Assembly: GCA_022818135.1 (NCBI GenBank)
Contig: JAFMSR010000012.1
Location: 24,930,931-24,994,930, forward strand
Reading direction: 5' to 3'
DNA length: 64,000 bases
DNA from: Saxidomus purpurata
Lineage: Eukaryota; Mollusca; Bivalvia; Venerida; Veneridae
The position numbers were made by a program, and so were the translations under genes. This document shows, in pieces, positions 13,798-26,325 of this stretch; positions within the stretch are counted from its first letter, which is position 1, and the number at the start of each line of letters is the position of its first letter. Under the pieces are notes generated by a model, which was not told where the DNA came from, did no database searches, and saw nothing but the letters and a program-made list of their open reading frames with translations.

Positions 13798-14800
13798 TTT
13801 TCTTTTTTTATAACTTGTCAGCCAGGTTGAGCTTTCCAATTTATGATTGCCCATGCGCCTAAGATTTTGATTCAAATTACTCTCTGTGAAACCCTAGGCC
13901 AAGTTGATAAAACTATGCAGGAATGTGCATGAACCTACCAAAATCAAGAATTCCTGTCAGAACTCTGGTTGCTATGGGAAAAATATAGAAAACTTAAAAA
14001 CTTCTTCTATTAAACCACAAGGCCTAGAGCTTAATTTTGATGTAGCATTTTGTTGTGGACCTCTACCAAGATTGAAATTAGACCCCGGTAAAATTGCGGG
14101 GGGCCCTTAGATTTTGCATAGGCTTAATAGGAAACTTTGCTTGTCTGGTTCGAAACCAAAAGGCTAGAGGATTTGGCATGTGGGCATTGTCTGGTTTCAT
14201 AAAGCATTGTTAAAAATTGTCTCAACTGACCCGCCCGGGGGTCAATTAGTTTTGCATAGGAATATATAGGAAAACCTTTATTTTTTTTTGAAACCACAAG
14301 GCCTAGAGCTTGGTCATTTGGCATGCAGCAGCCTAGTGACCTTACCAAGATTGTTCAAATTATGAGCCCCGGATCAAAATTGATGAGCCTTCTGTTTACA
14401 TAAGCTTGTAACTTAAAAACTTTATTTTCTGAAACAGGCCTAGAGATTAGATATTTGTGTACATTGTATACCTCTACCAACATTGTTAAATTATGACAAC
14501 CGGGTCAACTAGTCAATTAGTTTTGCATAGGAATATATAGTAAAAACTTTTAAAATCTTCTTCTCTGAAACACAAGGAAAGCTTAGATATTTGGCATGTT
14601 ATCATTAGCCTAGCAGACCCATTAAAGTTTGTTCAAATTATGCCCCTGGGGTAAAATTAACTGGCCGGGGGATGGATGTTTGTATCATAGGCGTATATAG
14701 GAAAACTTATTTGGTATATAACATTATCTAGTGATTCTTCCACCAGGCAATTACTTTACCAAAATAGTAAAACAAGGCATCTTGGCTGATTATAGCTTAA
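13798..14800 (+). repeat. Dispersed repeat, family R3, copy 3
   Basis: More decayed than the AARS1 intron copies but with the same landmarks: 'gccaggttgagctttccaat' at the start, 'accacaaggcctagagctt', 'accaagattgttcaaattatg' and 'cataggaatatataggaaa'. Confidence 0.7.
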
Positions 14801-16249
14801 GTTGTAGCATAGTGGTTTACAATTTACCAGTTAAGTGTCAAATTTAGTTTGAAAGTTGCACTGAAAATAGAAGCACTGATTAACAAAATTCAGATGTATA
14901 ATTATTTATTCCTTATAAATAATTTTAGCCTCGTTTGATACAATAAAAGGTGTAGGCCAGATGAAGCCTTATAAAATGCTGACAAGTTTGATAAGGGGGG
15001 GTGTGGGCATCTTTATAAGCACTAGTTTGTCCTAAAAAGGTGAAAGATATTGAGACCATTGACAGAGGCAAGAATGGTCATTGTGCAAGCCTTCATGTAC
15101 AAAAACGTATGATTTTCTGCCATGAGAGACTTGTAGGATAATAAGTGTAAATTTATGTTAAAGACATATATGTTCGTTTAAAAAACTTTCAACTAGTCAA
15201 ATTTATATGAATAATTTTAAAGTGATCATGAGAATATTTTTTTAAATAAATTACTATGCAAATATAAACATTGTAGTAGTCTCTTGATGGAATATCAATC
15301 TGTTCTTTATGTGTTTTAACTGCAACATTTATCAAAATGCTAGCATGGAACAGCTTTTTAAATAATGGTTCACATACAGTTAAGTTGCTCAAATAATTGG
15401 TGGCCTAAGATGTGTCATCACTGATAAAAGACCCTATTCATGGCCTAACTTAATAGCTTTAGCATAAAGTGCCAAGTTTAAAAATTCAGTTACCGTAGTT
15501 TATCCTGAATCCTGGGTTTGGTCTTACCTTGGAATCCTCAGACAAAACCGTCATTTCTCCCGAGAAGTGGAGGAATCCAGTATGTAAACATAGTTCTATC
15601 ATTCTTAGTAAATTATTGAATAATTTTAATATCATGAGAATAAACTACTTGCAAATAAAGAACACTGATAGTAGGGCATACAACTAGGTGTCACAACTCA
15701 ACTTCTGCATGCTGGATGGCCAATTTTAAATAATTTCATTGAGTTGTTGCTCGTATAAATTGAAAGTGCACTGTTCAAAGGCATAATTATACTCCCTACT
15801 GGTTCCAATTTAAATACGGCAAATCTGTGGGTCACCTGTAACAACCATTACCTGAAGTGGTTTGACAGTACTAGATACAGCAGACACTTTTTAAACAGCT
15901 CCCTACCGTAAGTGGCCACGTTTGGTTGCATAAGGCAGGTAAAACTAATTCTTCCAATTCATTACACAATACAATATAGTAACAAAAACAAAGAGTAATC
16001 TCTTGTTCTTTTATTAAAATACTTTCAAAAGAAAAGTATTCCATCATCGAAAAAGAAATACCAAAATAGGAAATATTTCTGCAACAGTTTTAAAACAAAA
16101 CAACAGAATCTGAAACAAACATTGCATTGCGTTTAAACAAATGGAGCAAGCTATATGATAGTAACATAAATAAGAATATTGAGGGAACAGAATCAATGGA
16201 TACAGTGTGTACACATTGTAAATGGCAAATGTCAGACTCAGACCCTGTA

Positions 16250-16602
16250 TTAAAGTGACATTATGCGCATTTTTTTCAAGTAACAATCCAGCTGAAAATG
16301 GTGTGTGTACAAAAGTGTAAAGGAAATAATAGCTTCAATAGAGTGAATTTAAGAAAAGAACAACTGCATGCAGGAGTTGCTTCCCTTCCACTGCCGAAAT
16401 CTCTACCAACATCAACAACGACACAATCAACTATCATTTTATCAGTCCGATTTTTTTATATCTAAAGCACCAACTTCAAATACTAATGCGGCATAATCAT
16501 TGATTTAACACATTTAAATGCACAACAACCAAAAATTGCTTTTATAAAACTGTCACCAAAAATACACTATGTGCAGTAAGATGCGCATAATGTCACTTAA
16601 AC
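16250..16602. mobile_element. MITE copy 1 with 19-bp inverted ends
   Basis: Left end 'aaagtgacattatgcgcat' and right end 'atgcgcataatgtcactt' are inverted copies. The interior is very similar to 24.63-25.30 kb (shared 'ctgcatgcaggagttgcttc', 'actaatgcggcat', 'aaaactgtcaccaaaaatac'). It has no coding capacity, so it is non-autonomous. This copy lacks the insertion seen in copy 2. Confidence 0.75.
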
Positions 16603-19600
16603 ATGGCAACATTGCCTTACAATAAATGGTTCCTACCACACTTATCTCTAAATGTACAACCCCAAGAAAGGTTGCCATGGTAATGCTGATCTGCTAATGA
16701 CTTTAAATAAAGGCATGCAGACCTACTTTGTGCTTAAATTTTACACACTAAATTTTAACCCTTTCTCGATTAATTTCTAAAATTTACTTGTCTGTCTCCA
16801 TTCAGACATTAGCATTGATTGTGTAGGTCATGATCAGACTGTATGGCTGTATATATCAAAGTTTTAAATCTTGCCTTGCTGGTAGTAGCTATTTTGCCAC
16901 TGTGACCAGTACAGACTAAAAGATAGACAAGTCCATTTTAGAAATTTAGGTGAGCAAGGGGTTACATATTTATAACAATTATTGTGTCATTTTATGTAAA
17001 ATGATTATATGCATCACATTCATGTAGAAATATAACCTTTATATAGAAATATCTTATATAAATCACTGTATATATTGTATATTAATATCAAACATACCTG
17101 AATGTAGTAGGCTAAGGTATATGTACACATAATTTTATAGCACTAGGAACTATCAGTTCTAAATATGAAAATACAATGTATATGACTGTGCTAGTGGAGA
17201 CGGGAAATTTATTTTGGTATGCGAAATGAAAGTTTTGACATTGTTTTTATGTGTAAATGGAGAAACGGAATGGAAACGGGATATTTCTTTGGTTTTCAAA
17301 ATGAATGAATTGGCATCTTAAATGTGTGAAAAAACATGTCCATTATGGAAGTGCGTATTCTAACGCACTACCAATGTAATGCCATTTCTGATTGCTTACG
17401 TCATTTAAATTTGCAACATTTAAATAACGTATATATAGTCACACAAAATTGTGCCTTAGAATAGGGTTAACTATTCAGTGATGTAAACTAATATCAAAAT
17501 TAGGAAACAGTTAACTCAATATTGGTTGCTTTACTTGAACAATATAAGATTTTGAGACTAAAATAGGCACATAAACACTGGAATGATTGCTGACTACGTT
17601 GACAGAGTTTTGAAAAGGGAAAACGGAGAAAATGTATATTGCTAGTATGATGTTGCAAGATACGAAGAACTGATTAAATATGCATGGTGTGGGTGCGAAA
17701 TATTTGTAATTTTGTGGCACACTTCACACCAAATGCAAATAAGAATTACCTTAAATAATGAATTATGGACAGTAAATTGGCCACTTCTTTTCATGTAACT
17801 ACAGTTAGGCATGTCTAATACACTAGTTAGGTAGTTGTACTCTAGTGAGGCAGGTGTGATACTACAGTTAGGCAATTGTTGAATTGTGATACTATAATTA
17901 TACAGTTAGGATACTTGAGTTAGGCAGTTTTGATATTCTAGTTAGGTGGTTGTGATAGCTATGAATCACACTATGGCTTGTTAGATATTGGTTTTCTTTC
18001 CCTTTACTCTAGGATTTTCGATGGCAACTACTCCTATTTGGCAGACAAAGTGGTTTTTCAATTTAAAAAAAATGCTCTATGTCCTTTGATTTTAGCCTAT
18101 ACCCATATGGAGAAATCCCTTATTTATCATATTTAATGCAGTTCTGAGAAGTAGCAGTTGTTGCAGAGTAGTAGTCCAAGATGCTACCCAGTGGAATAAT
18201 TTCAAGCAACCTGCATCTTGTACACTAATGATTCTTTGGATAGTCTTGTACTAAATCCAATGATGTAGAAATGTCTGAAAGTGAATAAACTACTGTAAAA
18301 CATGTATAAATCCTTATCACACTGTTGGGAAATGATTTGACCTTTGCAACCAGTGCAGATCATGACCGGCATGCACATCAATTTAGTCTGATCATGATCT
18401 GCATAGTTTAACCTTCTGTCAGATGTTCACTTAACACCCCTTTAAACAAAAATGGGATTGTTCAAATTTGTGTTATTTCATGACCCAGTCCAAATAGAAA
18501 GATGGACAAGTACGTTTTAGAAATTTAGCAGGACAAAGTTTGTTCATCCAGCATTGGAATGTTTTTCATTTGTTTCTGAAACAGTGTTAACATAAATTTG
18601 AAAAAAATATTATGTGATGTCACATTGTATCTGATGTAACCATGACCATAACAAAACACACAATGGTATGTGGTATAGAGTTTAAAAATAAGTTCTAGTA
18701 TTTACCACTTTCAACAATACATGAATCACTAAATGATACTCTAAACTATCATGTATATATAACACAGCAGTCCTTGAGGTTGTTGCCACATATATTATGT
18801 CTCTGTCAGATATCTTATTTCCTCAAATATAATACAGGTACATTGTACTTCAACTTTGTTACGAAAAGTTATGAGGTATTTTTTTGACATAAAAAGTCAC
18901 TTGACATACGTGCTAGTATTTACTTAAAAAGTGGGTACATGTACTAATAATCTGTCACTGGCTAGTGCAGAACAATCATTTTACTGAATTAATTTTTATT
19001 ACCTTTTAACGTATGTGAGAATGAACATTGATAGTGTTTACTTTTTCATGCAATAAAATCAGTGATAGCCAATCAACATACGAGTAATGTCACCCGGAAG
19101 TATCGTCAGTACTTTTTAACAGCAGGCTAAAAACCTTGATTATAGCTAAAAGCAGGACTACATGTATATACAAATATAGGTCCGTACCTACATGTGATAT
19201 AACATACGGTACTTTGTTGTTGTTTTTTTCAACAGACTGGTATAGCCACTAAATATATGCTATGATATAACCAAATGTTGGGATATCAAAATCGCCATAC
19301 ACGTAACTTTGATTTTCTTGCAAGTTTGAAATGGATCTTTCGTCCGATTAGCTTAGTGAATATGCATGTCGAGTAAAATCAAAAGTTGGTATATGGGTAA
19401 AATTGGAAGCCTGTAGCAGTTGGTATATATTCAAAATCGTTCAAAACAATATTGGCACCTACAATACAATTTACCGACATAACCGGGTTGGTGAGTTTAC
19501 AATACATTATCTGTAGCATAAGCATATACCGTATTACACCCATGCCTTTATAAACTTCTGTAGCCAATCCTCAGGATTTTCTAGAGATACGGAACTCTAT

Positions 19601-19603
19601 ATA

Positions 19604-19637
19604 ATCACGGACCTATATGTGTATATAGGTCCGTGAT
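19604..19637. other. Perfect hairpin, 15-bp stem and 4-nt loop, in gene A 3' flank
   Basis: 'atcacggacctatat', then gtgt, then its exact reverse complement. It starts about 41 nt after the stop codon of gene A on the minus strand, so it would sit in that gene's 3' UTR. A partial copy of one arm with an 8-nt interruption lies at about 19165-19195 ('ataggtccgt...gtgatataac'). Confidence 0.7.
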
Positions 19638-19678
19638 ATAATTTATATTACCTATTTTCAGTATTGCATACTGCCTTA

Positions 19679-22255
19679 TCACAGAGGAATATCTTGGTAC
19701 CCATTGTTCTCAGCAGCTTCCACCTGCAAAATAGTTCCATTGTTTTCCGGTTCTGTCTGTTTCAAACTCTCCAAACTTTCATACGAAGGCGGAGCAGGAT
19801 CTTCCAATGTCGCTTCTACTTGCTGCTGCTGCTGCACCTGGAACAACTTCCTTTGCTTCTTGTAAAGTTTTTCTTGCTTCTTTTGAAGTTGTGCTTGTCT
19901 TTCCAACATTTCTTCTTGTCTGTTGAATTGTTCTATACCTGGTGTCGGCTGCACGTGAAAAATGTCGTCTGCCTCCGCACGGTCTACTGCTGACGGAGGT
20001 TCTGTCGTTTTGCGTAGTTGTTGCTCTCGTTCTTTAACGGATACTCTCGGAGTTCCGAAGCTTGACAGACTTTCGTCCTCGGAGAAACTGTACTCACTGC
20101 CATTTCTGTTGGACTTTGGTGGATATTTTCCTTCCGTCTCTATTTCAGTAGTCGCCCCAATACGATTACCCTTGGTCTTTCTTGGAATAAAACGCCGCTT
20201 TTTCTTCCGATTTTCTCCATTTACTTTCATTTCTGAATCTGAGTATATCGAAAACACGTGTCCTTCGATTTCTGGCGGTTTCAAATCAAGTTCTTTAACC
20301 ATATTTGGCTGCGATTTTGACCTTCTATGTGTCTTTTTGTGTGCCATTGCAGATATTTCAATTGTAGTTAAAACATGTCCTCCTTTACTGTGAACTTCCG
20401 ATAATGCAGGTTCGTTTTGGTTATTAGAATGCGAAGGTGTCGTCTGCTGACTCCGTGTGGATTCTGATTGTTGCGCGGATCCGGAAGAATGGTTTGTTGC
20501 GCGTATGCGCAGAAAGTCAAAATGATGATTAAGCCTTATTGCGACGTCAGCTGACAGCTCGGAGTCTATCAAATGAGTTCTTTTAGCTAAAAAGACACTT
20601 GCTAGAATAGATAGGCAGTGTTCCAAAATGAGTAAAATAGCCATCATTCTGTTTGACATATGATTTTTGTCGTAGTAGCACATCATGTCTTCAATACATA
20701 TTCCATTTACCACGGTGAACACTACTCCCATAACGTTGAATAAAACGAACACGGAGCTGACGATGGAATAAAACCGCACCTGAAGAGGAATATGGAAAAT
20801 CGAGTTGTAGCTAAATGAATGTTGTGTGCATCACAAGCTTATAAAAAGGTTAAAAAGCATCATCTTACTTGGTTTGGTATCTACGTTTAAAAACACAGGG
20901 CTGTGCAAAATTACAATCATGCAGACTTTTGAGAAGACTACAAAAAGAAAAGATTTTAAAAAATATGATCTGCGATAATAGCATAAGAAGTTACTGTTAT
21001 AATCGGCGAGGCTTTAAATCGACAAATTGTTCAGAATTTGGCTTGAACTTTCCTTTTCACTAAACAAGCAACAAAGCTGTACATACCAGTGTACCGGCTT
21101 TACTAGCGCGTCTTCCATCTTCGGATAAATAATTCATACACAACTGGCATACCACTGTAAACACGATATGCTGAAAGACATATATAAAAAAAGTTTATAG
21201 TCTCGGGGGATCAGCTTGAATTTATGGATATAGATTTATAAATTTATTTATAGAATAATGATAGAACTATGGTCTATTCACTCTAAAACAATGCCGATAT
21301 TTGCCTTTCTTTCGTATTCAAGTCGTTATTTCACAAACAAGAGTTGCCAGAACGCCTTTCATATTTTCTGCAATATCATTGAAAACAATATTGCGCTATA
21401 TTTCTAACATGTACTTATCGATTTAAAGACCAAAGTTAGGAATGTTTTGTATAAACAAAGGTCGTTTCTGTAAGACAGTTTTCTTGGTAAAGTTAATGCT
21501 ACTTGTAGTGCTCCTTGGACTCCAAAATTCGTCATAATTCCTACGTAAACGTGTCTTTCTTTATCTGGCATAACATAAGTAGGCCTTACTGATTTCTGTC
21601 GCATGAAAATTAACTTTTTATGCGAAGTTTCAGATTTGAAAGATACTTTAGGTACTCACGTTCGCATTACGCCTTTTACTGAAAACTGTCATATGTTCAG
21701 TCTATGTAAATATGTGGTTTTAAATTTGGGTTATGTGAATTCATTCCAAACAAAGTTGTCGGTATATTACATCGAGGCCAAGTTCAAATACTTGTCTCAT
21801 TTCCACTTTTTAAAATATTTTTTAGGGGGCGGAGGCTCAATATCAAATTTCTCGTATACATTTTTACTGACAAACGTGTCTATATTGCGTAAAAAACGTT
21901 TTGCTCCGCAGTAGTACATGTACCAAACTGCAAGTGATTTCGTTATGGCCCCTTAGCTAGTTGACGAATTTGCTAGATGAATTACAACTATATCTTAACA
22001 AAAGCACTCTGGATACGCTCAAGCACAGGTTTTAACGAAACTTAATATTAACATATTAATGATTAAATATGCATACCCATGCTCCGGCTATAAAAGCAGT
22101 AAAGAAATAAGGCACTTGTGCTGACCCGTCTGATCCATCTGAGAGAACTGCTCCCGCTATACCGGTCCCGAACATACACACGGCCGCAACTATGTGGACA
22201 TATTGTGCATTCCGAAAAAATAGCCTCGAGTCGTGTATGGAGCTGTCCAAGGAAC
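19679..22255 (-). CDS. Four-pass membrane protein with PPxY tail, gene A
   Basis: Three coding exons on the minus strand: 22255-22077, 21170-21087 and 20779-19679 (stop TGA). All have AG/GT borders and consistent phase, giving about 454 residues without the first exon. TM1 is in the first of these (YVHIVAAVCMFGTGIAGAV); TM2 is split over exons 1-2 (ending HIVFTVVCQLC); TM3 and TM4 lie in the last exon, separated by a short loop with GIC-x6-CYY-type cysteines (GICIEDMMCYY). The tail is long and charged, with a basic KKKRRFIPRK block, a Gln/Lys-rich probable coiled coil (about QEEMLERQAQLQKKQEKL...) and a PPSY motif (APPSYESL), a possible ligand for WW domains. Fold and exon plan match genes B and C, but it is the most divergent of the three. 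Function unknown; the topology is reminiscent of MS4A-like four-pass proteins, which I cannot confirm. Confidence 0.82.
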
Positions 22256-22379
22256 CTGGAAATTAAGGAACGTAATTAAGGAACAAAGCTGAAATTTCTG
22301 CTTATTGTTAGAATAAAAACACCTGTCTATTGTTTTAAGTTGATAATCCTTGGGCTCTGCTCTGGACCTGTGAATTTAA

Positions 22380-22852
22380 AGGTCCATTACTAACACCAAT
22401 TAGAATTTTCTTTTAAATCTGGAATTGTAACGGACGGCTTCTCAAAAGGAAATATATGACATACTGCATCAAATGTGACCATATTGTGTTGAAATATTTT
22501 GTCTGTAGGTTTTCCAGTTTTTAAATATCTTTGTAATTGTCCAGAAGTCTCACAGAGAGAGGCTGTAAATATGTTGTACATGAATGAGCATGCCTATTTT
22601 GAATTATAGTTGAAAGAACTTTACTTCCAATGATGTGCAACATATATCTCTGACTGTTTACAACATGCAATAAAGCGAAAGTAGGGCAAAAAGACCACCA
22701 GGTCAATCTAAGGAAATACAAAAACATTCACTCGTTTTCCTGCAGCAGCATTTTAGGGAAATACTCCAGGGCTGCTGTAAAGTTTTAGGAGCCATTCCCT
22801 GTTACAATTCCAGATTTAAAAGAAAATTCGATTTGGTCTTAGTAATGGACCT
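22380..22852. mobile_element. TTAA-flanked MITE in intron 1 of gene A
   Basis: Left end 'aggtccattactaa' and right end 'ttagtaatggacct' are inverted, and the similarity extends to about 55 bp each ('attttcttttaaatctggaa' near 22414-22435, its complement near 22805-22824). TTAA lies on both sides (22376-22379 and 22853-22856). A TTAA duplication is typical of piggyBac-type elements. No coding capacity. Confidence 0.7.
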
Positions 22853-23514
22853 TTAAACTACCGGACGTCAGTCGCATCAACTCGGCAAGAAGTTCATAGA
22901 AATGATTTCCGTGGCAAACCACCGAGGTGATCCGACTGATCAGATCTAATGAGACCAGTCTAAAATTCTAAGCAATTCATTTGCTAGGGATGAGCTCCGA
23001 TTTAAAACTGACCAATCAGAAGACGGGTCTATTAGGCTGGTTCTTAATTGAAATCACTGGTCATTTTCACGTAAAATCTCGCAGAACATTTTCCAATAGC
23101 TTCTCGGACTCCCCAACAATTTCGTCTGATCATATCTGCGAGGTATATACATAATAGATGTATGTTATATTTTGAATCGGTGTTTTCAACAAGGCGCTAA
23201 TCTGTAAACCGATTTTTTCCGCGACTTAGTTCTGTCTCACAAATATTACAATAAAATCTGCTTAGAGGATATTCTCTCACAATGGTTTATATACTTTTAA
23301 TTAGTCGTAACCTTCATATCTAAGATTAGTTTTAATTCCCAAAAACCTGTGACCAATTTATAATATATGTGATCATGTCCGCCTGCCCTCTACGATAAAC
23401 GTGAAATTTAATTACGATATGATAAATACAATGTTGACATTTTGAACCTTTTATGTAGTAATCTCGTTTTATTTTCAGTCAACCACAATAAACTACATTT
23501 TAAAAACCGTTTAC

Positions 23515-23530
23515 CTCTTATTTGGATCAT
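23515..23530 (-). CDS. Candidate first coding exon of gene A
   Basis: On the minus strand ATG at 23530-23528 has A at -3 and opens MIQIR plus one base, then a GTAAAC donor at 23514. The split codon (1+2) fits exactly the phase of the acceptor at 22255. The intron would be 1,259 nt and contains a TTAA-flanked MITE. The full protein would then be 459 residues. No other in-frame ATG is present before the 22255 exon. Confidence 0.45.
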
Positions 23531-24240
23531 ATTTGACCGTCTCGAATTCCGATTGTCTTTAAAGGCGTCCGTGTCATTCCTTCCTCTGGTTCCTGGAATG
23601 TTCCCTTTCGCTGTTGCTGTTATGTACAGTAGCTGTCAAACAAGTGTGACGTCAGCACTCCAAAAGACCTCAATTTTAACCGTTCCAATAGCCACTTGTT
23701 TCCAATTTTCCTATTTCATTATCAATACTTAAATCGTGCCTTAGCCGGTAGTGATTTCTCAATGTTATAAATCCAATGTCAACATATATAAACATATATA
23801 AACACATCGATCAAATCGTCTACACTTAAGCTTTTGATTAAACAATTTTCAAGGTTTTTTCTTTTTCAAGTCTTTCGCTGTGTGTTTCTTTACTGTACTT
23901 GATATCATAAAATGACATTTCAAAATAATTTTAAAAATCCCTGTCATATTCAATGTAGAACCATTTCTACGGTCTATAGACCGCATTTAAGTAATACGGT
24001 AGTATCGGTTTTCGATACCCATCCACCCGGAACTATTACGTGCTCCAACGCATATTACAGATTTCTAAACTCGGCGGTACTTAAAGTTATTTTAACACCT
24101 GGGATCGTTTTCACACTTAGCAGAGCTTTTGTTTCTTTTTTAGATCAATGAAATACATTCCGACATAATAGTGCTTAATACATTTTTTATTTAACGCATT
24201 TTCCCTCGGGGTACCTTATCTTAATGTTATCTTTCAATTT

Positions 24241-24262
24241 GTTCAAGTCAAGTCAAGTCAAA
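24241..24262. repeat. (caagt/ttgact)n short repeat, probable retroelement tail
   Basis: 'caagtcaagtcaagtcaa' followed by 'tttattctctcatttc'. Similar 'ttgacttgacttga' pieces lie at 13158 and 49842. This looks like the simple-repeat tail of a short retroelement on the minus strand. No body could be recognised. Confidence 0.35.
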
Positions 24263-24629
24263 TTCCGTTTATTCTCTCATTTCATATACAAATGAAACAA
24301 TGAGGATAGCAAAATGATATATTAGAGGCTCAGAATTTAAACAAGCAAAGTGATTATAATACAACGTTAATGTTAATAAAGTTAACTTTTAGTAAAATAT
24401 GCATATAATATGTTATAATCTGCATTTTCGAATAAATCATTTTCCTTTTGTGTTTTGGAGAGTCAGAATTAAAATATGCAACTAACATGTTTACACTAAA
24501 ATTTGATAAACAATTTACACTGATCTGAAAATCCATCAACGAATAGTGTAGGTTACATTGTTGTATTATGGGACATTTTTTACCATGTCTTGATTATACA
24601 TGTATACTATTGTGATTATATTTAAGCCT

Positions 24630-25302
24630 TAAAGTGGACTTATGCACATTTTTTTTTCAAGTAAAAATCCAGCTGAAATACACTCAGTTCCAAAAGAAAG
24701 TGTGCACTTTGTTTTCTGTGATTTTTCATCGACTACTTTTCTGAAAGCCTATATATTTGGTACCAAAATTGAGATCTGTTTACGTACAATATGGCGAACA
24801 TTTTAGATTTTGAGTTGCGCTCGTTTTAAGTGGTTGTTTTTAAACGAGAAAGGACGGGGTGTTAAAATATTTAAAATTAAGAAGTGCACACTTTCTTTTG
24901 GAACTGAGTGTATGTGTGTGTGTAAAAATGGTAGAGGAATTAATAGCTTTTAACCCAATACACCAAACTTTTCCTGCTACCAGTACGAAATAATAACTTT
25001 CCAAATATTACTTTTCCTAGTTTGCAATTTAAAAAAAAACTGCATGCAGGAGTTGCTTCCCTTCCACTGCCAAAATCTCTACCAACAACAACAAAAACAC
25101 AAGGGAGATCACTGTGAAGAAAGGAACTATTATTTTATCAGTCTAATTTTTTTATTTCTAAAGCACAAACTTCAAATACTAATGCGGCATTATCATTAAT
25201 TTAACACATTTAAATGCACAGCAACCGAAAATTGCTTTTATAAAACTGTCACCAAAAATACACTATGTGCAGTAAGATGCGCATAATGTCACTTTAATAC
25301 AG
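24630..25302. mobile_element. MITE copy 2, interrupted by a nested mariner-like MITE
   Basis: Same family as 16250-16602, with a right end 'gcgcataatgtcacttt' at about 25278-25296. It is split after 'cagctgaaata' by the 230-bp element at 24681-24910. The interior downstream of the insertion matches copy 1 closely. Confidence 0.75.
24681..24910. mobile_element. Nested mariner/Tc1-like MITE with 29-bp perfect inverted ends
   Basis: 'cactcagttccaaaagaaag...' at 24681-24709 is the exact reverse complement of 24882-24910 over 29 bp. TA lies on each side (24679-24680 and 24911-24912), the Tc1/mariner target duplication. Its length of 230 bp excludes a transposase. Copy 1 of the host MITE shows the uninterrupted site near 16300. 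Confidence 0.88.
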
Positions 25303-25829
25303 GGGCGGACTTGATTTGATACAAACAGGGGTACGCCGATCACATGACCGGGTTACACCGCTCACGTGACTTAACGTTACCCGCCATGTGACCGGCTTAC
25401 CCGGCTAGTTAGTGCCCTAGTACCAAACAAGGGACAACCGGCTACAAAGATGGCTGCCTCCGTGCCAAGTTTGTTAGTCACTGCGGCTACCATCACAAAT
25501 ATAATTGTTGAAAATTATAATGAGAAAACTAATTAAAATATGCACATTTTAATATATGATATATTTTATATACGTTCCCTCATATTCCTAATATCATACC
25601 TGAACGTTTCCGCCATTTTGTATTCTTCCGCAGCGGGGTACGCCGGGGTACGCCTATCGAAAAAAAAGGCGTACGCCGTTTGCCCCGGTTTGCGTTTGCC
25701 GCCACGTGACACTAGTCCAATCAAGTGAGTTGCCCTTTGACATGTCACCAGCCGTTTTCAATCAAGTGCTACCGGCGTAAAGTAGTAGCCCGCCGGCGTA
25801 AACGGCGTAACCAAACAAGTCCGCCGGAA
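25303..25829. mobile_element. GC-rich inverted-repeat element
   Basis: 'ggcggacttgatttgat' near 25304 and 'ccaaacaagtccgcc' near 25811-25826 are inverted. The ends continue with several 'tacgccg'/'cggcgta' motifs. The interior is rich in 'acgtgac' and 'ggggtacgccg' motifs and far more GC-rich than the surroundings. No convincing coding frame. Confidence 0.5.
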
Positions 25830-26325
25830 AGTGCAGTGCTCAAGAATCATAAATCTACCTTGCCTGTTTTTTTAATTATCCCCCTTTGTTATATTTTCTT
25901 GATGTTTCTTGTCCGGAGCATAACTTCAAAAGTACTGAAGGGAATTACTTGAAACATAATACAGTGATAGAGTACAATGAGGGAAAGTGCAGTGCCGAAA
26001 AACTATAACTCTATCTTGCCTAATTTTTTAATCACTCCCCTATGTTACATTTTCTTGATTTATCTTGTGCGGAGCATAACTCCAAAAATACAAAAGGGAA
26101 TTACTTGAAACTTAATACAGTGATAAAGCACAATGAAGGGAAGTTCATGCTTAAGACCCATAACTCTACATTGTCTAATTATACCCGGCCAAATACTAAT
26201 ATTTTATTAAATTAGAAACTATACCATATCCATTCCTCTCACCTCAAATATCTTGGTCATAGAAAGAGTACTTGGAGGGGGCGTGGGGCGGGCGGGGGAC
26301 ATGTCTTACATGGCTCTTGTTGATG
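25830..26325 (+). repeat. Dispersed repeat, family R5, copy 1
   Basis: About three degenerate ~145-bp units with landmarks 'cggagcataact', 'gggaattacttgaaac' and 'gggaagtgcagtgc', ending in 'ccatatccattcctctcacc' and 'acatggctcttgtt'. The second copy is at 52.13-52.70 kb with the same end. Confidence 0.7.

Larger units (their letters stand above)
12708..19560. other. Intergenic region between AARS1 and membrane gene A
   Basis: AT-rich. It holds an R3 repeat copy (13798-14800), a MITE with 'aaagtgacattatgcgcat' ends (about 16250-16602), and a degenerate short tandem repeat around 17815-17960 ('agttaggcagttgtgatact'-like units). Between these I see no exon-like open frames with splice sites and no recognisable protein. 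Confidence 0.6.

Noticed and set aside
19962..20393. 143-codon plus-strand open frame opposite gene A
   Set aside because: It is the complement of the gene A last exon, whose splice phase, membrane segments and paralogues support the minus strand.
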